In this document: one piece after another, positions 22,201 through 26,269 of the stretch
Layout of the letters: each line of letters begins with the position of its first letter
Numbering within the stretch: the stretch's first letter is position 1
From: Zancudomyces culisetae
Lineage: Eukaryota; Kickxellomycota; Harpellomycetes; Harpellales; Legeriomycetaceae
Reading direction: 5' to 3'
Assembly: GCA_001969505.1 (NCBI GenBank)
Contig: LSSK01001320.1
Span: forward strand, 1 to 26,269
Length of the DNA: 26,269 bases
Notes under the pieces: generated by a model
What the model saw: the letters and a program-made list of their open reading frames with translations, nothing else
The model's database searches: none
Told to the model about the DNA's origin: nothing
Position numbers and translations under genes: made by a program

Positions 22201-25000
22201 GGAGATTTTGGATCGAGCCAAACGCAAAATGGTACTTGAGTATTGTATTATTAAGGGTATGGATACTAGTGGTTTGAATCTTAGTAATTCTACATCTACA
22301 TCCACATCCAATAATAATAATAACAATAATAATACTCGTTCTTTTGCAAATTCTTCTTCTTCTTCCATTACAAATGCTAACAATCCTTTTACCAAGGATG
22401 AAATGGCCGAAATTCTAAAGTTTGGAGCCAAAAACATGTTTCAACAATCTTCCGATACCGAAAAACCCAAGTCATTGGAAGAGTTTGATTTGGATTCGGT
22501 TCTTGAAGCTGCTGAGCAAACCGAGACCCTGACAAACGGGATGGCTGAAGAGTTTTTGTCGCAGTTTAAAGTTGCTGATGTTGATGGATTATCTCTAGAG
22601 TATGAGCAATTAAAGTCTGAATCTTGGAATGATATTATTCCCGAACAAGAACGGTTGAAACTTGCTAATGAACAAATGGAACGTGATTTGAATTTAGTTC
22701 CTTCCGAATCCAAACGACGGAAAAAGAAACGAATTATTTATAGCGAATCCTTTGGTACTGGTAGTACTTCAAAAGCCAACACTAACAGTAACAACAATAA
22801 CAACAATAACAATGATGATGATTATTCTTCATCTTCATCTCTTGATAATTCAAATACTCGTAAACGTCAACCTAGTATAAAGACAAATGATCCAAATGTC
22901 TTAACCGATAAAGAATTCCGAGCACTGGTCAAGTCGATTCTGCGATTTGGTCGTGGCGAGTCGCCTTTATTGTTATCCAAACTCATTGCTGATTCCGATT
23001 TGTCACACAAGACTGGCTTGTTGATTAAAGATACTATCTCTGAACTAATCAATGTATGTAAAGAAGCCATTTCCAAGACTTCTCATAACGACGCAGCCGA
23101 AACCCCCGAGTCTTCTTTGAACAAGTCTGTGCTTCTGACTTATCGCAATTCACAAATCAATGCATCTTTGATTCTTCAACGCATTTCTGATTTCCATAAC
23201 CTCCACCTGCTATTATCTTCTCTTGATCCTATCCACAAATTCCGTATTCCTCTATCAACTTTTTCCAACACCAACACCAACACAAACACCAATACCAATA
23301 CTAACACAAACACCAACAGCAGTATCAAAAACAAAACCAGTTCCAGATCGTTACAACCTTCCAGACTGAAATTGAAACTGAAATTGAAACCCGTCAAAAA
23401 CTGGGCTGTTAACTGGGGAATCAAAGAAGATAGTATGCTTTTGGTTGGTATTTATACCTACGGCTTTGGTAATTGGGAGGATATTAGTCGTGATCATGAT
23501 TTGGCTTTACAATCTAAATTTTATCTTTCATCTTCATCCTCTGCTCTTGCCAACCCTGGGAGTGCTCCACGGCCTGCCCATCTATCTCGAAGAGCTGATT
23601 ATTTATTCAAATTCATTTCCTCCATTACTCACCCTTCAAAGCTTTTATTCCCAAATCTCAATTCCTCTTTTAACGGTCTTGACAATTCCAACTATCAAAA
23701 CTCCACTGCTTCTCCTCTACATCATCATTCTTTGGATTACTCATCATCAAATCTCAACAATACTAATACCTTCACTTCTTCTTCAGCGTTTGATCATCAT
23801 GGTCGCCGTGATTCATCGTTCTCTAACGCTGCAATGGATGAAGGTGGTAGTGGTCATACAGCGCATACTTCAACTGGTGCTAATTCTTCCCATACTGCTG
23901 CATCGGGTTCCAACGACCCATCTTCTCACCATGAAGAAGGTCAAGTTAGCGAATATGAATCAATGGATGAGCTTGAGTGTAAGGATCTTTTGACTCCTGT
24001 ACACCATTTCTTGAGGCGATTAAAAGATGGCAGCGACAAAGTTGATACCAAGGACAAGAAGATCCGTTTGATTTCCCAGTGTCTATTGCCTATTGGTCGA
24101 CATATCCGTTCCGTTATTGAACGACGACTGGGAAGATGTAGGAAGTCTGACAAGGCTCAAATCAAAGCTGTCCATGATCTGAATAAACATTTGTGGGTTT
24201 ATGTGACTTATCATTGGAGTCGCCCAATTAGCCATAAACAAATGTTGAATTTGTTTGAAAAACTTGAACTTAAAAAAGTCAATACTTCTACTACTTCTAC
24301 TACTTCTATCACTACTAATACTACTACTACCTCCATTTCTACTCCTACTTCCATTTCTACCCCTATCCCTACCCCTACCCTTAACCCTACCCTTAACCTT
24401 ACTTCTACTCTGCCTTTGTCTATGTCTAATCCTTCTGCTTCCATTTCTACTCCATCCTCTTCTATTGCCAACTCTAATATTAACTCCTCCCTTGCACTTA
24501 ACTCAGGTTCCAACTCAAATACAGCCTCAAATCTTAATAGCGGTTCAAATCTTAATTCGAATTCCAATCCTAATCCCAATACTAATCTTGGTAGTGGTGG
24601 TAGTGGTGGTGGTAGTGGTAATACTGGTTCTAGTACAAATTTCACTAATACCAATAATAACCAGCAAAAACATTTACATCCTCAACGTCATCCTCACTCT
24701 CACTCTCACTCCCATTCCCATCCACATCCACATCCCCACTCTCACTCTCATCCACACACTCAATCTTACTCTCAATCTCACTCCCAATCTTACTCCCACC
24801 ATCATTCGTACCAACATCATCTAAACAGTCCAAATACTCAACGACATGGAGGTTATTCTTACCAACATTCACACTCTAACAACAACAACAACAACAATAG
24901 CAACAACAGCAACAGCAACAGCAACAGCAATAGCAACAATAGCAATAAAAATTATCAAAACAAGTACTCGTCACCTTCTACAAACCGACGCTTTTATTAA
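19289..25000 (+). CDS. CHD1: Chromodomain helicase Chd1, nucleosome spacing
   Basis: ATP-dependent nucleosome-sliding enzyme that spaces nucleosomes in transcribed genes. It is a single exon of 1903 residues, longer than the roughly 1470 of budding yeast Chd1. ATG 19289 is the first in frame after a TAG at 19274. Order: acidic/basic disordered N-terminus with SDSDSEDSE-type runs (1-310); chromodomain 1 (about 315-405, FYVKWKGWSYRHSTW); chromodomain 2 (about 405-490, YLVKWKRQPYGACTW); SNF2 ATPase with DEMGLGKT (551-558) and DEAH (660-663); helicase C lobe with STRAGGLGINL and ARAHRIGQ (about 948-955); SANT-like segment (about 1204-1275, DKEFRALVKSILRFGRGE); SLIDE (about 1370-1400, WGIKEDSMLLVGIYTYGFGN); and the Chd1 C-terminal helical domain (about 1560-1660). 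The last 240 residues are Ser/Thr/Asn, then His/Ser, then Asn-rich. Catalytic motifs are intact. Confidence 0.95.
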   Translation: MQVDEATIDRTTKQTEEAVRMNNVGGGRMMEEGGSDVFEELDGEEEIYRKTGGTPTVRGSDSDINSSEGEGSPVIHKTNRTQQGFYSHNNNNNNKNNNNVFDSASDSELDLDLDMEGYSSSSASEKEKQDDEYMESDAFSEEEEEEEQDSDDTSDEEWGKKATSKKKRSVKKTKKTGNRNMVADRNRGAKATNKRRVDSDSDSEDSEYTEGRGSRRTNKKKNKKRRYEEYSGGGTNSNSNSNSESDFEYRGKRGSGYGRKARATTVTVQSYNEQNESSAGSSFDEEMDERGGAGYGERKRAKSSKPTMVEPTIDEPGEEDIIETIKDHRLINQEKQQLEPGEEVETGAEEETSMEDINALEFYVKWKGWSYRHSTWDTYANLREYKGYKKVENYFKSVVLAEVAVLEDPETSQEVIEQTNINKEINRQIMAEFKEAERIVAERESRDPADPEGAIEYLVKWKRQPYGACTWEAGEDMRNEFAEVVDRYVDRSNSDKVAYRSSKYGRKRPTYQRIPTQPKYLTGGELRDYQLTSLNWMAHLWSRNENGILADEMGLGKTVQTISFLAYLFYSMQVYGPYLVIVPLSTIGSWQREFAKWAPDMNVISYTDDGRSRAIAREYEFWEDGNRDKIKFNALLTTYELVLKDRDVLKDIKWAFMAIDEAHRLKNSDSQLHEALRSFKVANMLLVTGTPLQNSVKELVTLCRFLMPDKFDDLDIDLDIKMANDPEQTKTIGELHRRLKPYMLRRLKKDVEKSLPLKTERILRVELAAMQVHYYKNILTRNYAVLNKGVSGAGQLSLLNVMVELKKASNHPFLFPNAEVISANDSIADQLRGIVLNSGKMMLLDKLLTRLRQGGHRVLVFSQMVRMLDIISDYLSYKSLPFQRLDGSVSSEQRKKSIEHFNMPNSVDFCFLLSTRAGGLGINLETADTVIIFDSDWNPQNDLQAMARAHRIGQKKQVSVYRFVSKGTIEEEILDRAKRKMVLEYCIIKGMDTSGLNLSNSTSTSTSNNNNNNNNTRSFANSSSSSITNANNPFTKDEMAEILKFGAKNMFQQSSDTEKPKSLEEFDLDSVLEAAEQTETLTNGMAEEFLSQFKVADVDGLSLEYEQLKSESWNDIIPEQERLKLANEQMERDLNLVPSESKRRKKKRIIYSESFGTGSTSKANTNSNNNNNNNNDDDYSSSSSLDNSNTRKRQPSIKTNDPNVLTDKEFRALVKSILRFGRGESPLLLSKLIADSDLSHKTGLLIKDTISELINVCKEAISKTSHNDAAETPESSLNKSVLLTYRNSQINASLILQRISDFHNLHLLLSSLDPIHKFRIPLSTFSNTNTNTNTNTNTNTNTNSSIKNKTSSRSLQPSRLKLKLKLKPVKNWAVNWGIKEDSMLLVGIYTYGFGNWEDISRDHDLALQSKFYLSSSSSALANPGSAPRPAHLSRRADYLFKFISSITHPSKLLFPNLNSSFNGLDNSNYQNSTASPLHHHSLDYSSSNLNNTNTFTSSSAFDHHGRRDSSFSNAAMDEGGSGHTAHTSTGANSSHTAASGSNDPSSHHEEGQVSEYESMDELECKDLLTPVHHFLRRLKDGSDKVDTKDKKIRLISQCLLPIGRHIRSVIERRLGRCRKSDKAQIKAVHDLNKHLWVYVTYHWSRPISHKQMLNLFEKLELKKVNTSTTSTTSITTNTTTTSISTPTSISTPIPTPTLNPTLNLTSTLPLSMSNPSASISTPSSSIANSNINSSLALNSGSNSNTASNLNSGSNLNSNSNPNPNTNLGSGGSGGGSGNTGSSTNFTNTNNNQQKHLHPQRHPHSHSHSHSHPHPHPHSHSHPHTQSYSQSHSQSYSHHHSYQHHLNSPNTQRHGGYSYQHSHSNNNNNNNSNNSNSNSNSNSNNSNKNYQNKYSSPSTNRRFY
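23263..23319 (+). repeat. In-frame Asn-Thr repeat in CHD1
   Basis: An AACACC/AATACC/AACACA hexamer array codes for about nine Asn-Thr pairs. It sits in the linker between the SANT-like and SLIDE segments of CHD1. Confidence 0.85.
24280..24660 (+). repeat. Low-complexity Thr/Ser/Pro/Asn coding repeat in CHD1
   Basis: Degenerate ACT/TCT, then CCTACC-type and then AATTCAAAT-type repeats encode a Thr/Ser tract, an STPT-like tract, an Asn/Ser/Leu tract and a Gly/Ser patch. The + strand is almost purely pyrimidine in the first 150 bases. Confidence 0.8.
24672..24822 (+). repeat. His-Ser / His-Pro coding repeat in the CHD1 tail
   Basis: A CACTCT/CATCCA/CACTCC hexamer array encodes alternating His-Ser, then His-Pro, then Ser-Gln and Ser-Tyr dipeptides, residues about 1795-1845 of CHD1. 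Confidence 0.88.
24878..24949 (+). repeat. Asn/Ser coding repeat at the CHD1 C-terminus
   Basis: AACAAC followed by AACAGC/AATAGC trinucleotide-pair repeats encode a poly-Asn run and then Asn-Ser repeats just before the final charged/aromatic residues. Confidence 0.88.
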
Positions 25001-25385
25001 AAATATAACAATACAAAAAATTTCTATTTATATTTATATTTCTACTTTTATTTATAATGTGATTGTTACTATACTTTATACTTTGATTTATATTTTGTTC
25101 ATATTTAAATTTCAAATCTTTGACCTGACACACACACACACACACACTCTCTCTCTCTATCTTTTTTCTTGTTTTAGTTTACACGTGTTTTTATTAAATT
25201 GTAAAAGAAACTACTAGTGGAAAATAAAAAATAAAGAAATAAAAAAAAAGTATACTTGTATACTAAACTATTATATTGTAACCTACTAAATCCTCTTCCT
25301 CTTCCCCCTCCCACATCCCACATCCACACAGACGTGGATATAAGTGTATTATTTTTATTTTTATTTTTATGTCTCCCTTTCATAC
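25001..25385. other. Convergent CHD1-MPO1 3' spacer
   Basis: The two stop codons face each other across 385 bases. The spacer holds (AC)10 at 25128-25147 running into a CT run at 25147-25158, and TATTTATA-type sequences that can serve as poly(A) elements on either strand. No gene is seen. Confidence 0.75.
25128..25158. repeat. (AC)10-(CT)6 compound microsatellite
   Basis: Perfect AC repeat passing into a CT repeat with no gap, in the convergent spacer. Confidence 0.95.
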
Positions 25386-26030
25386 TTACTCATTCTTGCT
25401 CTTTGCAGTACCATCACTACCTGTTTGCTTGAATTCCTTGATCTTTTGGATAATTTCATTATTCATCTCTTCACAAAACTCCTTTCTGTACCCCAAGGTA
25501 AACAAAATTTCGAGAAACACAAAGAAAGGTGCCATAGCAAAGGCTTGTAGCAAGTTATCAAACAATGCTGGCGCACGCTTCTCAAATGTAAAGTGGCCAA
25601 TGAACTGGACGGCCCAGGAGACAAAAAACACAATCGTTGTGTAGTACATTGCGGTGCTGGGTTCACTAGCATAGTACGCAACGAATTTGAAAGAAGCACC
25701 CAAAATACTCGAGAATATCGGAAGAAATAGCAGTGCAGCGATGGGATCGAGTATAAAGTAATACAGCATATACACAAAACCGTAAATATCAACATGGCGT
25801 AGCCCGCTGGCAGTAATTCCAAGGCTTGTGCCAAGTGCCGCTTTTACTGATTCGGGGTATTCAAATGCGAGCGAACCGCCCGTATACAGCGTAATGTAGT
25901 TAGAGAATGTCCACAGAATAGTTGGTACAAAGATTATGTGGATAATAACGTTGGTTAGGTTGTAGTGATACTCGCCATATTTGACAAATTGAGTTCGCAA
26001 GTCAAAGATTTTGGATATTTGCATTGACAT
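25386..26030 (-). CDS. MPO1: Mpo1-like 2-hydroxy fatty acid dioxygenase (DUF962)
   Basis: A 214-residue membrane protein of the DUF962/YGL010w family. In yeast, Mpo1 is an ER Fe(II)-dependent dioxygenase that performs the alpha-oxidation step on 2-hydroxy fatty acids arising from phytosphingosine. The family pattern is visible: YHYNLTNVIIHIIFVP near the start, with His22 and His31 as likely metal ligands, several hydrophobic segments (about 28-50, 82-112, 127-146, 164-182), and QFIGHFTFEKRAPAL (142-156) with His146, followed by APFFVFLEI. There are no introns. The ATG at 26030 is followed by another at codon 3, so either may be used. The charged Lys/Glu C-terminal tail is cytosol-like but has no clear KKXX signal. 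The gene lies convergent with CHD1. Its promoter side, 26031-26269, is strongly CT/T-rich on the + strand with a CTCTCT run. Confidence 0.92.
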   Translation of the reverse strand: MSMQISKIFDLRTQFVKYGEYHYNLTNVIIHIIFVPTILWTFSNYITLYTGGSLAFEYPESVKAALGTSLGITASGLRHVDIYGFVYMLYYFILDPIAALLFLPIFSSILGASFKFVAYYASEPSTAMYYTTIVFFVSWAVQFIGHFTFEKRAPALFDNLLQAFAMAPFFVFLEILFTLGYRKEFCEEMNNEIIQKIKEFKQTGSDGTAKSKNE

Positions 26031-26269
26031 TTTTTCTTTCCTTTCCTTTTCTTTCCTCTTGTTTTGTTTTGTTTTGTTTTATAAATTGTATAAATTGTAG
26101 TTTTCTTTTCTTTAAAAATATATATATTTTTTCTCTCTCTCTCTCCTTAGTACCGGTAAAAAAAAAAGTAGTGCTATTTATACTGGCCGTTTAAGAAATG
26201 TTTTCTTTTCACGAGATTGTTTAATTTTACTTGTACATATATCATTTTTGTGTTTCAGGATTTTTTTTT
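26031..26269. other. MPO1 upstream region
   Basis: Read on the coding strand of MPO1 this is a purine-rich leader (GGAAAG, AAAAC repeats), with TATATATATT-like sequence at about 26118-26130 (+ coordinates) as a possible TATA element 90-100 bases before the ATG. The window ends in a T run with no further gene visible. Confidence 0.5.

Noticed and set aside
24211-24824. Long alternative frames in the CHD1 tail (Leu/Val/Glu-rich on the minus strand, Leu/Ile-rich on the plus strand)
   Set aside because: A hexamer and trinucleotide repeat leaves all frames open; only the frame continuous with the Chd1 domains is supported.

Overview
The window reads as nuclear DNA of a fungus. It is AT-rich, its introns are short with GTAAGN-type donors, and it carries recognisable fungal orthologues: a B-type cyclin, exocyst Sec3, the DEAD-box helicase Dbp2, the chromatin remodeller Chd1, an Mpo1-type membrane dioxygenase and a small secreted CBM19-like protein. 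CTG codons fall at conserved leucines of Dbp2 (for example in the segment after motif I), so the code is standard and the CUG-Ser yeasts are excluded. Intron architecture, composition and the CBM19 protein would suit an early-diverging lineage such as Kickxellomycotina, but that placement is an inference held with low confidence.

Layout. Positions 1-4688 contain no intact gene. The minus strand there carries decayed retroelement coding sequence, clearest as a Ty3/gypsy-type integrase relic at about 1844-3158 and more weakly as a reverse-transcriptase YLDD-type motif at 538-671. A B-type cyclin follows (4689-6599, +), whose first coding exon is a 21-nt exon with no in-frame ATG in the main exon. 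A tRNA-Gln(UUG) lies at 7319-7390 (+). The next 1.6 kb is noncoding apart from a weak integrase-like relic near 8333-8530, then comes the small secreted CBM19-like gene (9028-9429, +) with a TATA box.

From 10353 three large genes run head to tail on the + strand: SEC3 (10353-14067, six exons), DBP2 (15231-17950, two exons with a 470-nt intron) and CHD1 (19289-25000, one exon). MPO1 lies convergent to CHD1 on the minus strand (25386-26030). Spacers between genes are 0.4-1.4 kb, A/T-rich and full of simple repeats.

The genes do not form a pathway. They are housekeeping functions: mitotic control, secretion at the plasma membrane, RNA remodelling, nucleosome spacing and sphingolipid-derived fatty acid breakdown, plus one probable cell-wall or secreted protein. 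The most useful points are the reconstructed short exons (cyclin, SEC3), the DBP2 intron at the position where other fungi have a conserved autoregulatory intron, here with an internal AG|GT site, a codon-composition switch inside each of the three big genes, the low-complexity His/Ser/Asn tail of CHD1, and the unnamed retroelement relics at the left.
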